A stretch of 64,000 bases of DNA from JANPIX01 sp031425195 (GCA_031425195.1 JANPIX010000001.1:186001-250000), one strand, 5' to 3'; positions 1 through 8,969 are shown, counted from the first letter of the stretch. The notes: generated by a model not told the origin, from the letters alone. Made by a program: numbers and translations.

Positions 1-1
1 C

Positions 2-277
2 CCGAGTGCGCAGTCCGCCGTTGTTCAGTTGGTTGGCCTCGACAATGCTTTGGCCCTTGCGACCGCTGCCGATGCACGTGGAGCGGGTTGGCAGCGGCGC
101 GTTCCCACGGGCAAACCGTGGATTGCCCGGGTTTGGCATTCACAGGGCTTGTCGAAAGCCGAAATCAGCCGCAGACTGCACACATCTGACGTGACCGTCC
201 GAAAATGGTTGCACTCGGACGACGCCGCCGATCAGGGCAGCGCCCGATCCGACCCCCGCCAGGCCAGCTTCCTCTAA
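2..277 (+). CDS. Helix-turn-helix protein, 5' end outside window
   Basis: The frame is open to the left edge, so the start is unseen and 91 residues are visible. A helix-turn-helix-like stretch (GLSKAEISRRL, then VTVRKWL) lies at about 125-215. This pattern is common in phage-encoded DNA-binding proteins and small terminase-like or regulatory proteins. It sits just before the lysis genes, where Mu has its middle/late regulator region, but the resemblance to Mor/C is too weak to name it. The tail after the motif is short and polar. The DNA-binding role is inferred from the motif only. Confidence 0.6.
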   Translation, partial: PSAQSAVVQLVGLDNALALATAADARGAGWQRRVPTGKPWIARVWHSQGLSKAEISRRLHTSDVTVRKWLHSDDAADQGSARSDPRQASFL

Positions 278-381
278 ATCCCCCGCAAGCCCTTGTGGGT
301 GAAATGGCCCGCGTTTGCAGGGCATTCTGAACCCATCAAGACCGCGCGCGCGCCCGGTCGATTTTGGTTCCGGGATTTGCC

Positions 382-1245
382 ATGCATCTGACCAATCACC
401 GTATCGACGGAGTGGCTTTCGATGCCGCGATCCTGACTGGGGGGAAGATCACCCCCGAGGTTGTCGTCATGCACGACACAGCAGGGCGGCTTGAGGCGGG
501 CAACTCGGCCGCCTATCTCGCCCGGACCACCAAGGCCTCGGTTCATTTCGTGGTCGAGCGCAACGGTGCGGTGACGCAGCTCGTCGACACAAACCGACGC
601 GCCGGCCACGCAGGTCAATCGACATTCCAGGGCCGCCCGGATGTGAACGCCTTCTCGATCGGCATCGAAATCGTCAACCCGGGCAAGCTGACCCGTCTGG
701 GCGGTGGCAGTGCCATTGCCTGGTATGGTCAGGAATTTGGATATGGCGAATACAAGCTCGCCGAGATCGAAACGCCAGAGCATGGCAAGGGTGTCTGGAT
801 GCCCTATCCCGAAGCGCAGATCGCGGCCGTTCTGGACCTGACGATTGCGCTGTTCGAAGACATCGACACCCTGCGCGACATCACAACGCACTGGTACATC
901 AGCCCGGGCCGCAAGATCGACACGAACCCCCTGTTCCCCTTGGAGAGCCTGCGCGCACGCATCCTTGGGCGGGACGATCCCGCGCTGGAGCTGGCCGAGG
1001 CAAAGTCCAGCGAGATGAAGACCGAGATGTTCGTTCGGGTCAACGCGCCTGCGTCCGGCTTGAACGTTCGTCGCTGGCCGTCTTTCAATCCGAATGTGAT
1101 CGGCACCGCCCCGCACGGCGCGGAACTGCCTGTCTTGCGCACCGGCGTTTTCGGCGGGCTCGGCTGGCACCTCGTTCGGTTCGACGGCCGCGAAGGCTGG
1201 GTCGTCGACCGCTACACCGAAACCGCAACGAAAAGAGGCACGTGA
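382..1245 (+). CDS. N-acetylmuramoyl-L-alanine amidase endolysin with SH3 domain
   Basis: This is an Amidase_2-type peptidoglycan amidase that would cleave the bond between MurNAc and the stem peptide during host lysis. Residues 25-180 hold the amidase fold, with likely zinc ligand H31 (VVMHDTAG), H55, H76 and E96 (IGIEIVN), and a late THWYISPGRK segment. Residues 224-285 look like a bacterial SH3 cell-wall binding domain (GLNVRRWPS, GREGWVVDRY). The ATG at 382 is preferred to an upstream TTG at 364. The next gene overlaps the stop codon, consistent with a lysis cassette of endolysin plus holin. Confidence 0.88.
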   Translation: MHLTNHRIDGVAFDAAILTGGKITPEVVVMHDTAGRLEAGNSAAYLARTTKASVHFVVERNGAVTQLVDTNRRAGHAGQSTFQGRPDVNAFSIGIEIVNPGKLTRLGGGSAIAWYGQEFGYGEYKLAEIETPEHGKGVWMPYPEAQIAAVLDLTIALFEDIDTLRDITTHWYISPGRKIDTNPLFPLESLRARILGRDDPALELAEAKSSEMKTEMFVRVNAPASGLNVRRWPSFNPNVIGTAPHGAELPVLRTGVFGGLGWHLVRFDGREGWVVDRYTETATKRGT

Positions 1246-1589
1246 TGCTCGGCAAACTGCTGACCTTATCAAACAACCGCGACCTGCCCGGGCTGCCCGC
1301 CTGGCAGGTCAAATCCTTCTGGCTGCAGGTCCTGATGGTGGCCACGGTCCTGCTGAATTATTTTGGCGTCGACCTGATGGCGGTGTTCGCCGCCATGGGG
1401 CTGGGCCGCGATCCGCAGGCGGTGATCGCCACCGGCGAGCGCGCCGTCAACGCCGTCCAGCAACTGATCCCGATCGCGCTCGGGATCTGGACCTGGTTCG
1501 AGCGGCGCGCGCCGAGATACCGCCTGATCTTCTGGCCAAAGGCAAAGGGTCGGGCCGAAGGAAAGGACAATCCGGGAGACGCAGCGTGA
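1245..1589 (+). CDS. Holin-like small membrane protein
   Basis: This is a 114-residue protein with a hydrophobic central stretch (about residues 25-50, VLMVATVLLNYFGVDLM) and a second apolar segment near residues 70-85 (LIPIALGIWTWF), followed by a basic, polar tail. Size, topology and position directly after the endolysin gene suggest a holin or pinholin that permeabilises the inner membrane. No specific holin family is recognised. Its ATG overlaps the amidase stop, and a GTG at 1242 is an alternative start. Confidence 0.6.
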   Translation: MLGKLLTLSNNRDLPGLPAWQVKSFWLQVLMVATVLLNYFGVDLMAVFAAMGLGRDPQAVIATGERAVNAVQQLIPIALGIWTWFERRAPRYRLIFWPKAKGRAEGKDNPGDAA

Positions 1590-1924
1590 TCGGTTTTGAC
1601 TTCACCGTGACGCTGCCCTTCGTCTTCATGATCGTCAGCCTTGGCTACACCTGGTGGGCCACGCGCGACCGCAACACCGAGGCGAAGTTCAAGGCAGGTT
1701 CGGAACGCATGGACAGGCATGAGACGCGGATCAACAGCCTGGAACAAACGGTCCGCGCCCAGCCGACCCGTGACGACATGCACGAGTTGCGCCTGAGCAT
1801 CGAACGGCTGAACGGCGAACTGCGCACCATGGCGGCCGTGATCGAGGGCAACAACCGGATCATGGAGCGGATCGAGGACGTGGTCGGTCGGCAGGAAGAA
1901 CATCTGATGAAGGGCGGCAAGTGA
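1586..1924 (+). CDS. DUF2730-like phage protein
   Basis: This is a 112-residue protein with an N-terminal membrane segment (FTVTLPFVFMIVSLGYTWW) followed by a long charged helix rich in Glu, Arg and Gln, likely a coiled coil. It matches the pattern of DUF2730 proteins, which in Mu-like phages lie between the lysis genes and the DNA-packaging genes (Mu gp25 region). It could be a spanin-like or anchoring component; its function is not established. It starts with GTG and overlaps the previous gene by four bases. Confidence 0.7.
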   Translation: MIGFDFTVTLPFVFMIVSLGYTWWATRDRNTEAKFKAGSERMDRHETRINSLEQTVRAQPTRDDMHELRLSIERLNGELRTMAAVIEGNNRIMERIEDVVGRQEEHLMKGGK

Positions 1925-2226
1925 TGAGCGACTATGCGGAAACCACCCTGCGCCAGCATCGGCGTCTCGCGATCCTGCGCCACCTGGCCGAAATTCCCGA
2001 GTACACCGGCAACGCATCCATCCTTCAGGACGTGCTGCTCGGTGTCGGTGTCAGCACGACGCGCGACCAGGTGATCACCGAACTTCATTGGCTGCGCGAG
2101 CAGGGTATGGTGAGCCTGGTGGCGCATGAAGATTTTGTCGTGGTCACGGCCACGCACCGCGGTGTCGAGATCGCCAAGGGTGTCGCCACGCATCCGGATG
2201 TCCGCCGCCCCAGCCCGAGGCGCTGA
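1924..2226 (+). CDS. Mu gp26-like small winged-helix phage protein
   Basis: This 100-residue protein is composed as a small winged helix-turn-helix: helices around residues 8-25 (RQHRRLAILRHLAEI) and 40-62, then a beta wing (MVSLVAHEDFVVVTATHRG). It corresponds to the gp26-type family (VpaChn25_0724-like) conserved before DUF3486 in Mu-like phages. The role is unknown; DNA binding near packaging is plausible. The ATG overlaps the previous stop (TGATG), indicating translational coupling; a GTG three bases upstream is possible. Confidence 0.75.
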   Translation: MSDYAETTLRQHRRLAILRHLAEIPEYTGNASILQDVLLGVGVSTTRDQVITELHWLREQGMVSLVAHEDFVVVTATHRGVEIAKGVATHPDVRRPSPRR

Positions 2227-2229
2227 GCG

Positions 2230-2772
2230 ATGCCGCTTCCCCGCAAAGTCGACTTGTTGCCACCTGAGTTGCGGGCTTGGCTCGAAGAAGAGCTGAAGAA
2301 GCGAGCCTTCGCGGGTTACCAGGAAATCGCCGAGGCTTTGAACTGGAAGCTGGAAGAAGGCGGGCTCGAGCTGCGCGTGCAGAAGACCGCCATTCACGCG
2401 TTTGGGCAAGACTTCAGAGATTATGCGCAACGCGAGCGCGCCATCCAATCCGAAATTCGGGCATTCATGCACGAAGCTGACATGGAGGACGAGGCAAAGG
2501 TCACCAAGGGGCTGTTCCAGCAGCTGGTGTCGATCCAGTGGCAGATGCAGAAAGCCATGCATGCCGACGACGGTGCCTTGCCCGATCCGAAGGGAATGAA
2601 GGACCTGACCAGTGCACTGAACAATCTGATCCGGTCGTCGGCACTGCGCGACGCGATCATCAAAACGCACAACAAGGATCAGGCGGGCAAGATCGATGCG
2701 GCTGTCGACCGTGGTGAAGTCACCGAGGATTTCCGGGCCGAGGCACGGCGCATTCTGGGGCTCGCGGTCTGA
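2230..2772 (+). CDS. DUF3486 family protein (Mu gp27-like)
   Basis: This 180-residue protein belongs by pattern to DUF3486, the Mu gp27 family that always precedes the terminase gene in Mu-like phages and probably acts as the small terminase subunit or a packaging co-factor. The N-terminus (KVDLLPPELRAWLEEEL) and a following HTH-like part (YQEIAEALNWKLEE) are typical. The central part is helical. It begins three bases after the previous stop and overlaps the next gene by one base. The small-terminase role is inferred from position and fold. Confidence 0.8.
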   Translation: MPLPRKVDLLPPELRAWLEEELKKRAFAGYQEIAEALNWKLEEGGLELRVQKTAIHAFGQDFRDYAQRERAIQSEIRAFMHEADMEDEAKVTKGLFQQLVSIQWQMQKAMHADDGALPDPKGMKDLTSALNNLIRSSALRDAIIKTHNKDQAGKIDAAVDRGEVTEDFRAEARRILGLAV

Positions 2773-2969
2773 TGGCTACGGCAGCTCAGGTGGCCAACGA
2801 TCTTGATGCGCATGCAAAGGCGCTTGCGGGTCGATATCTGCACAATGAAGAACCGGGCAGCATCAGCCGCAGCTTGAAGCGCGGGGCCGCCACGATCCGC
2901 GAATTGCAGGCCCGCATTGAGGTGCTGGAACAGCGCCCTCTCGTCGACTGCAAGGGTTTCATTCCATGA
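2772..2969 (+). CDS. Small phage protein, coiled-coil
   Basis: This 65-residue, largely helical protein ends in a short coiled-coil-like segment (TIRELQARIEVLEQR). It lies in the tightly packed run between the DUF3486 and terminase genes, overlapping both neighbours by one to four bases, which supports it as a real gene. No family is recognised. Small genes in this position occur in other Mu-like phages and are not functionally assigned. Confidence 0.6.
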   Translation: MATAAQVANDLDAHAKALAGRYLHNEEPGSISRSLKRGAATIRELQARIEVLEQRPLVDCKGFIP

Positions 2970-4420
2970 GCGCCGTCGACCCGACCCGTCCGATCATCGA
3001 CTTCCTGCCCTATCAGCGGGCATGGATCGCTGATGCCGCACGCTTCAAGATCGGGATGATCACGCGCCGTGGCGGCAAGACCTTCGGATCCATGGGGGAG
3101 ATCGCCGCCGACTGCACGCAGGCTGAGATCGACGGACACAAGGCGAAATGGACAATTCTTTCCCGCTCTGAAAACACCGCTAAAGAGGCGTTTGAAGACG
3201 CCTTGAAGCCCATGGTGAAGGCCTATTACGAGGTGCTTCGCGGGCTGTCGCGCAAGTCCTATCCGGTGTTCGAGGAGGGCGAGTTCCATGTGCCCGCGCA
3301 CCGCGAGGAAATCACGGCCGGCGGCCAGAGCACCTTCATCGACGTTGCCGAAGCGACCTACAAGACGCAGGAGGTTCGGTTTCCGGGCGGCAGCCGCGCG
3401 GTCGCCTTGTCGGCCAGTCCGGACGCCGCACGCGGGTTTGGCGGCAACCTTTTGCTGGATGAATTCGCCTTCCACCGCGACAGCCGCCGGATCTGGGCAT
3501 CGGCCTTTCCGGTTGTGGCGCGGGGCGGGCACAAGCTGCGCGTCATCAGTACGCCGAACGGCAAGGGCAACAAGTTCTACGAGTTGATGACGGCCGAGGG
3601 AAACACCTGGTCGCGCCACCACGTCGACATCTACGAGGCGGTCCGCCAGGGCCTGGACGTCAACATCGTCGAGTTGCGCGCTGCGCTGGCCGATGAGGAC
3701 GCATGGGCGCAGGAATTCGAACTCAAGTGGCTTGATGCGGCAAGTGCCTGGTTGGACTATGATCTGATCAGCGCCTGTGAACATCCCTTGGCCGGTCTCC
3801 CTGGTCTTTATGCGGGCGGTCCCTGCTTCATGGGCGAGGATATCGCGGCGCGGAACGACCTTTATGTCCTCGTCGTTCTTGAACAGGTTGGCGACGTTCT
3901 TTGGGAGCGCGAGCGGATTGTCGAAAAGCGCATCAGCTTTGCGGCACAGGATGCGCTTCGGGCCCGGATGTTCCAGAAGTACCGGATCGTGCGGCACCGC
4001 ATGGATCAGACCGGCATGGGGGAAAAGCCTGTCGAGGATGCCAAACGCACACATGGCGACAGCCGTGTTGAAGGGGTTCTGTTCACCTCGCCCAACCGCC
4101 TCGATATCGCGACCCACCTGAAACAGGTCTTCGAGGATCGCAAGTTGCGCATCCCGGCCGGCGACGTGGTTTTGCGTGCGGACTTGCATTCGATCCAGTC
4201 CAGCGTCGGGCCAACCGGCGCGCGCCGTCTGGTGGCGGACGGCGAGACGGATGGGCACGCCGACCGGTTCTGGGCCTATGCGCTGGCCGTCAGCGGGTCT
4301 GTCTCGCAGTACCAGCCCTTCGATTACCGGGCGGTTCCGAAAGGCGGTTTGGCCGAGGAAGACAGGTATGGCGACGGCGGCGGCGCTGCAGGCTTTGGCG
4401 CGACAAGGGGATTGTTCTGA
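2966..4420 (+). CDS. Terminase large subunit (Mu gp28-like)
   Basis: This is the DNA-packaging motor and headful nuclease. The N-terminal ATPase carries a Walker A-like loop at residues 33-42 (ITRRGGKTF) and a Walker B at 162-166 (LLLDE). The C-terminal part contains acidic residues consistent with the RNase H-like nuclease (GEDIAARNDLYVL near residue 290, MDQTGMGEKP near 350). The 484-residue length fits the family. It overlaps the upstream small gene by four bases and the portal gene by one. It would work with the portal at 4420 to package phage DNA with flanking host DNA. Confidence 0.92.
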   Translation: MSAVDPTRPIIDFLPYQRAWIADAARFKIGMITRRGGKTFGSMGEIAADCTQAEIDGHKAKWTILSRSENTAKEAFEDALKPMVKAYYEVLRGLSRKSYPVFEEGEFHVPAHREEITAGGQSTFIDVAEATYKTQEVRFPGGSRAVALSASPDAARGFGGNLLLDEFAFHRDSRRIWASAFPVVARGGHKLRVISTPNGKGNKFYELMTAEGNTWSRHHVDIYEAVRQGLDVNIVELRAALADEDAWAQEFELKWLDAASAWLDYDLISACEHPLAGLPGLYAGGPCFMGEDIAARNDLYVLVVLEQVGDVLWERERIVEKRISFAAQDALRARMFQKYRIVRHRMDQTGMGEKPVEDAKRTHGDSRVEGVLFTSPNRLDIATHLKQVFEDRKLRIPAGDVVLRADLHSIQSSVGPTGARRLVADGETDGHADRFWAYALAVSGSVSQYQPFDYRAVPKGGLAEEDRYGDGGGAAGFGATRGLF

Positions 4421-5964
4421 TGGCTCGACTGCTCGACGCATATGGCCGGCCGGTTGAGCCTGCGAAGCTCACCACGCGGCTTGCTGAACCCGGTACCATC
4501 GGCATTCGCAACACCTGGGCACCGTCGGTCGCGTCTGGCCTGACGCCGCTGCGGCTTGCGGCGATCTTGCGCGCCTGCGACCTCGGCGACATTGACCAGT
4601 TCCTGATCCTCGCCGAGGAGATGGAAGAACGCGACATGCACTATTTCAGCCAGCTTGGCACCCGGAAGCGGGTGATTTCGGGCGTGGCCCCAACAGTCAT
4701 TGCCGGCGGCGAAAGCCGGGTCGAGAAGAAGATCGCCAAGGCTGTCGAGGAGGAGATCGCCACGCACGACGGCTTTTCTGACATGGTCGAGGATCTGATG
4801 GACGCCCTGGGCAAGAGCTTCAGCGTCGTCGAGATTGACTGGATCAAATCAGCAAGCAGTTGGACGATTGGCGAATTCATCCACCGCGACCCCCGCTTCT
4901 TCACCTTCGAGCGCACCCGCCGTAAGGAAATCCGGCTGAAGGATGACGCCAGTCCCTTTGAGGGCATTCCGCTCGAACCGTTTCGTTTCATGACGCACCG
5001 GGCCCGGTTCAAATCCGGGTTGACCTATCGTGGCGGTCTGGCCCGGATCGTATCCTTCGGCTGGATGTGCAAGCAGTACACGGTCAAGGACTGGATGGCC
5101 TTCACCGAAACCTACGGCCTGCCGATGCGGCTTGGCCGCTACGGTCCCGACGCAACGGCCGACGATGTGCGCAAGCTGTTCCAGGCGGTGGCCAGCATTG
5201 GATCGGATGCCGCCGCTGTGTTGCCGAAGTCCATGGAGATCGATTTCGAAAACGGCGCAGCATCGACTGGCGACAAGGTGTTCGAGAACCTTGCGCGCTA
5301 TGTCGATGAGCAGGTGTCAAAGGCGGTGCTTGGCCAAACCATGACGTCGGACAATGGTTCGTCGCAAAGCCAGGCGACCGTGCACAACGAAGTGCGCCAC
5401 GACATTGCCGCTGCAGACGCGCGCGCGATCACCGCGACCATCAACCGGGATCTGGTGCGGGCCTTTGTCGATCTGAATTTCGGGGTGCAAGAAAACTATC
5501 CGAAGATCCTGATCTCGGTCGATGAGCCTGAGGACACGAAACTCCGGATCGCAGGGGCCGTGTCTTTGATGGGTCGCGGGGTAACCTTCAAGGCCACCGA
5601 ATTGCGCAGCGCGTTGAAGTTCACCGATCCAGAGGACGGCGACGAGATCGTGGGGGCGCTGCCCGCGGCCAAGCCGAAAGATGGCAATCCGCCCCCGCCT
5701 GCAAATAACCGCACCGCATTGAACCGGGCGGAAGCTGATGATCTTCTCGATGAGATTGAGGCCGACATGATGGCCGACTGGGAGGAAATCGGCGATGCCA
5801 TGGAGGCCGCGATCGCGGAGGCGATCGAAGGGGCCGACAGTTATGAGGCCGTGTTGAAACGCCTGCCGGAAACCCTGCGCCTGATGCCGACGGCGCTGAT
5901 GGTCGACACATTGGTCAAGAGCATGTTCAAGGCGCGGAGCGTCGGCGATGTTCAGGACGACTGA
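4420..5964 (+). CDS. Portal protein, DUF935 family (Mu gp29-like)
   Basis: This 514-residue protein is the DUF935-type portal of Mu-like phages: the dodecameric ring at the capsid vertex that docks terminase and tail. Supporting features are the N-terminal segment on two-gene context, the central portal motif region (WMAFTETYGLPMRLGRYG) and the 'QTMTSDNGSSQSQA' loop with flanking helices typical of the family. The C-terminal 75 residues are acidic and helical. It starts on the last base of the terminase stop. The gene order terminase-portal-gpF is the standard Mu order. Confidence 0.92.
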   Translation: MARLLDAYGRPVEPAKLTTRLAEPGTIGIRNTWAPSVASGLTPLRLAAILRACDLGDIDQFLILAEEMEERDMHYFSQLGTRKRVISGVAPTVIAGGESRVEKKIAKAVEEEIATHDGFSDMVEDLMDALGKSFSVVEIDWIKSASSWTIGEFIHRDPRFFTFERTRRKEIRLKDDASPFEGIPLEPFRFMTHRARFKSGLTYRGGLARIVSFGWMCKQYTVKDWMAFTETYGLPMRLGRYGPDATADDVRKLFQAVASIGSDAAAVLPKSMEIDFENGAASTGDKVFENLARYVDEQVSKAVLGQTMTSDNGSSQSQATVHNEVRHDIAAADARAITATINRDLVRAFVDLNFGVQENYPKILISVDEPEDTKLRIAGAVSLMGRGVTFKATELRSALKFTDPEDGDEIVGALPAAKPKDGNPPPPANNRTALNRAEADDLLDEIEADMMADWEEIGDAMEAAIAEAIEGADSYEAVLKRLPETLRLMPTALMVDTLVKSMFKARSVGDVQDD

Positions 5965-5990
5965 CGCTTCCGCGACCGGTCCGGTGATGC

Positions 5991-7223
5991 ATGGCTGACT
6001 ACCCTGATCGCCCCGGCTACAGCTTCGACCCCGGCCCGCCGCCCGAGGCCTCGCGGTTCTTTCGCAACAAGGGTTTGCGACCCTCTTTCAGCTACATGGA
6101 CGTGGAGCCTGAAGAACACGCGGTGTCCTTCGCTGTGGCCAAGATGGGCGAGATCGATCTTCTGACGGCCGCAAAAGCGGAAATCCAGAAGGCAATCGAC
6201 GAAGGCCTGCCCCTCGCAGCCTTTCAGAAAAGCTGGCGCAGCAACCCCGCCCTAACAGATTGGTGGGGAAAAAGGGACATGACCGATCCGTTGACCGGGG
6301 AAGTCCGAGACGTGCAGCTCGGCTCTCCGCGCCGGCTGCGGACAATCTATCAGGCCAACCTCGCCACGGCCCGTGCTGCCGGCCAGTGGGAGCGCATCGA
6401 GCGCACCAAAGACGCCTTCCCGTTTCTTGAATACCGCCTCGGTGCGTCGGAACGGCACCGGCCGCTGCATGAGGCCAAGGAAGGTTTGATCCTGCCGGTG
6501 GACAGCCCCTTCTGGGACGAATGGATGCCGCCCAACGGCTGGGGCTGCAAGTGTAAGGTCCGCCAGGTCACGAGGCGCGAAGCGGAACGCCGTGGTGTTG
6601 GCACCACACCGGATGTGCCCGACCAGGTGTTTTACAACAAGCGCACCGGGACGCGGTCCATCGTGCCCCAGGGCATCGACCCGGGCTGGCAACGCAATCC
6701 CGGGAAGGACCGTTTGGCGGCCGTGGAAGGCATGTTGAAAGACCGTTTGAACGCCGCTTCAGAAGCCGTTCAAAGGGCCGCGTTGAAGGACATCGCGCAG
6801 AGCTGGCGCGTCGAGCGGTTGCTGTCGGATCCCACCGCGGTGGGCAATGCGCCGATCGGCATCATCCCCGGCGACATTCTGAAGGCGTCGAAGGCATCGG
6901 CACGGCTGGTGGAAATCTCTGCCGCGACGCGAACGCATCTTTCGGCGGACAGGCGGAAGGCCGATCTCGCCTTCCTGTCGGATCTTGATCTCGCTGCACT
7001 GGTCATCATGCAATCCCCCGACACCTGGAAAAACCCGCGCCTGGTGTTCCGGATCGACACGGCTGCCAACCCGGACAGCAAGGACATCTACGATCAACTT
7101 CCGCTCTGGGTGTTCGTGGTCATCAAAGCCGGGCTGAGCATCGTCTCGACGTTCTGGCGCGCGCCGGCATCGATCGAGACGGCCCTGGTGAAAAAGTCTG
7201 GAAAGGTATTGAAGAGGGAATAA
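5991..7223 (+). CDS. Phage head morphogenesis protein gpF, with possible PBECR-type C-terminal domain
   Basis: The N-terminal 230 residues match the Mu F/SPP1 gp7 minor head protein, with the diagnostic DSPFWDEWMPPNGWGCKC segment near residue 175. It is a minor capsid protein needed for head assembly and perhaps injected with DNA. Residues about 240-410 are an added domain (LVFRIDTAANPD, then GLSIVSTFWRA) that resembles the phage-borne nuclease-like (PBECR) domains often fused to gpF; catalytic residues were not verified. The gene ends at TAA 7221. A further coding-like frame follows in another phase at 7213-7437. Confidence 0.85.
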   Translation: MADYPDRPGYSFDPGPPPEASRFFRNKGLRPSFSYMDVEPEEHAVSFAVAKMGEIDLLTAAKAEIQKAIDEGLPLAAFQKSWRSNPALTDWWGKRDMTDPLTGEVRDVQLGSPRRLRTIYQANLATARAAGQWERIERTKDAFPFLEYRLGASERHRPLHEAKEGLILPVDSPFWDEWMPPNGWGCKCKVRQVTRREAERRGVGTTPDVPDQVFYNKRTGTRSIVPQGIDPGWQRNPGKDRLAAVEGMLKDRLNAASEAVQRAALKDIAQSWRVERLLSDPTAVGNAPIGIIPGDILKASKASARLVEISAATRTHLSADRRKADLAFLSDLDLAALVIMQSPDTWKNPRLVFRIDTAANPDSKDIYDQLPLWVFVVIKAGLSIVSTFWRAPASIETALVKKSGKVLKRE

Positions 7224-7437
7224 GCGCGGAGGGGCGGTACTCCCTCACCTGATCGAGCCAGACTACCATTATGTCGCGCTTGCATTGGATTTAGCCCGGA
7301 CAGCGTCGAAATTCAAGCGCGGCATGCAGGACGCAGGGTTGCCGACCCCCGCAATTGCCCCAACGAGCCGATTTGAATACCGTTTGAATACCCGTCAGCC
7401 CTTTTTTGGTACCGTCGCCGCCACGCGAGGGAAATGA
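7213..7437 (+). other. Coding-like frame without an obvious start, downstream of gpF
   Basis: The 7224-7581 gap is over 350 bases. Within it one forward frame reads as a protein-like stretch (EPDYHYVALALDLARTASKF and onward) and ends at TGA 7435-7437. Its phase is +1 relative to gpF. It is open from 7213, but contains no ATG, GTG or TTG before the good-looking part; CTG at 7249 is the nearest initiator-like codon. It could be a small gene with a rare start, or the remnant tail of a longer gpF disrupted by an indel. The rest of the gap to 7581 shows no convincing gene; a short direct repeat (TTTGAATACC twice) lies at 7371-7390. Confidence 0.3.
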
Positions 7438-7581
7438 CGCTCAGCGGCCCGCTTTCGCGGGGTCGCCCTGACAGTTGACCGCAGCCGCTTCGTCGGTCAG
7501 GTTAACGAGGTCACAAGGCGGCGTCTCCCCCGCAAGGTGTTGCGGGTTACCGGACCTGATCCACCCGGGCATTCTGCCGAC

Positions 7582-8592
7582 ATGGTGACACATTCTCTTC
7601 CCTCGCTTCTGGGCCTCGCGCTCAACTTTGAAGGTGCTTCGGCTCCGACCGAAGTGCAGTTGACGCCGTCCGGCCCGAACATCGTCGGTCGCGACGGCCG
7701 CGGCTGGAAGCTGTCTGACGCGGCAGCTCTGGCTGCGGCTTTTGACCCGGCCAAAGAGCCGCAGATCGATATCGAACATTCCTCCCAGCTGGCTGCTCCG
7801 ATGGGCATCCCAGCCCCGGCCGTCGGCTGGATCAAGGAAATCACAGTTCGCGATGGTGCCCTGTGGGGCCGCGTTGAGTGGACAGCGGAAGGCGAGGCGA
7901 CCGTCACCTCGCGCGCCTACCGCTATCTGAGCCCGGTGTTTCAGTACGACTTCGAGACAGGTGAAATCCTGCGGATCGTCAGCGCCGGGCTCACCAATTC
8001 CCCGAACCTTGAAATGGCGGCACTGAACGCCGCGCAAATGGAGACAGATCAAATGGACGCAGCGGTCCTTGAGGCCTTGGGCCTGAAGCCAACTGCGAAT
8101 GCGGCTGATGCCGTACTCGCGATCAACAAGATGAAAGCCGACGTCACCGTCGCGCTGAACGCCGCCCAGATGCCCGATGCGACGAAGTTCGTGCCAAAGG
8201 CAGATCACGACCTGGCACTGAACCGGATCAAATCCTTCGAGACCGCAGAAGCAGCGTCCCGTGACGCGCTGATCGTGGCCGCCGTCGACGAGGCAGTGGT
8301 CGCGGGCAAAATCGCTCCGGCCTCGAAGGACTATCACCTGGCGTCCTGCCGTGCCGAAGGTGGCTTTGATCGCTTCAAGGCGATGATCGTGGGCGCGCCG
8401 GTGATTGCGCCGGCTTCGGGCCTCGACGGCAAGAAGCCTGCCGATGCAAAGGCTGACGCGACCGCCATGAACGTGCAGCAGCAGGCGGCGGACATCGCCA
8501 CCCGGGCCGCCGCCTACCAGCATGAGATGGCCAAGCAGGGCAAGGTCATCGACATCGCCACCGCCGTCAACCACGTGGAGAAATCGAAATGA
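7582..8592 (+). CDS. Prohead protease/scaffold (Mu gpI-like)
   Basis: This 336-residue protein matches the Mu I protease family, which matures the prohead; its C-terminal part commonly acts as the scaffold (Mu Z). Residues about 1-150 hold the protease-like half, including the conserved DIEHSSQLAAPMGIPAPAVG segment with candidate His and Ser residues. The alanine-rich helical remainder fits a scaffold. ATG 7582 is preferred; a TTG at 7537 is in frame but lacks protein-like sequence. It overlaps the next gene by four bases. Confidence 0.85.
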   Translation: MVTHSLPSLLGLALNFEGASAPTEVQLTPSGPNIVGRDGRGWKLSDAAALAAAFDPAKEPQIDIEHSSQLAAPMGIPAPAVGWIKEITVRDGALWGRVEWTAEGEATVTSRAYRYLSPVFQYDFETGEILRIVSAGLTNSPNLEMAALNAAQMETDQMDAAVLEALGLKPTANAADAVLAINKMKADVTVALNAAQMPDATKFVPKADHDLALNRIKSFETAEAASRDALIVAAVDEAVVAGKIAPASKDYHLASCRAEGGFDRFKAMIVGAPVIAPASGLDGKKPADAKADATAMNVQQQAADIATRAAAYQHEMAKQGKVIDIATAVNHVEKSK

Positions 8593-8969
8593 TCCCCCTT
8601 TTGCGCCTCGCTTTCGAAGCGTCCGCCCTCACCGTCGGTTTCCGGTTCGCGCGCTTCTCCGACACCGCCGCCAGTTCGAAAGTCGCTTTGGCAGCGGCCA
8701 ACACGGACGCCATCATCGGCGTCTTCGGTTCACTGGCGACTGCTGCCGGCGACATGGCGGATGTGACCGTCGCCGGTCAGGAGTTCATCGAACTTGGCGG
8801 GACCGTCACCGCGGGCGCGCCGTTGACGGCGGATGCTTCAGGGCGCGCGATCGTCGCGGCCCCCGTCGTTTCAACGACCGTGCGGGTGGGTGCCATCGCC
8901 CTCGAACCCGGTGTGATCGGCGACCGGATCAAGGTGCTGGTCGTCCCGTCGCTGCTGCGCACCCCGTAA
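8589..8969 (+). CDS. DUF2190-like capsid cement/decoration protein
   Basis: This 126-residue, Ala/Val/Gly-rich beta protein has the pattern of DUF2190 decoration proteins: repeated short strands (FIELGGTVTAGAPLTADASG) and lack of Cys. Such proteins coat or trimerise on the outer capsid surface. It sits between protease and major capsid genes, the usual position for the cement protein, and overlaps the protease gene by four bases. Assignment rests on composition and position. Confidence 0.7.
   Translation: MIPLLRLAFEASALTVGFRFARFSDTAASSKVALAAANTDAIIGVFGSLATAAGDMADVTVAGQEFIELGGTVTAGAPLTADASGRAIVAAPVVSTTVRVGAIALEPGVIGDRIKVLVVPSLLRTP

Noticed and set aside
274..1272. A 332-codon reverse frame opposite the endolysin
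   Set aside because: It lies antisense to a well-supported amidase gene and its translation lacks any family-like motif; GC-rich genes often leave such frames open.
2786..4441. A 551-codon reverse frame opposite the terminase
   Set aside because: It mirrors the terminase gene, whose ATPase motifs are clear, and shows no domain of its own.
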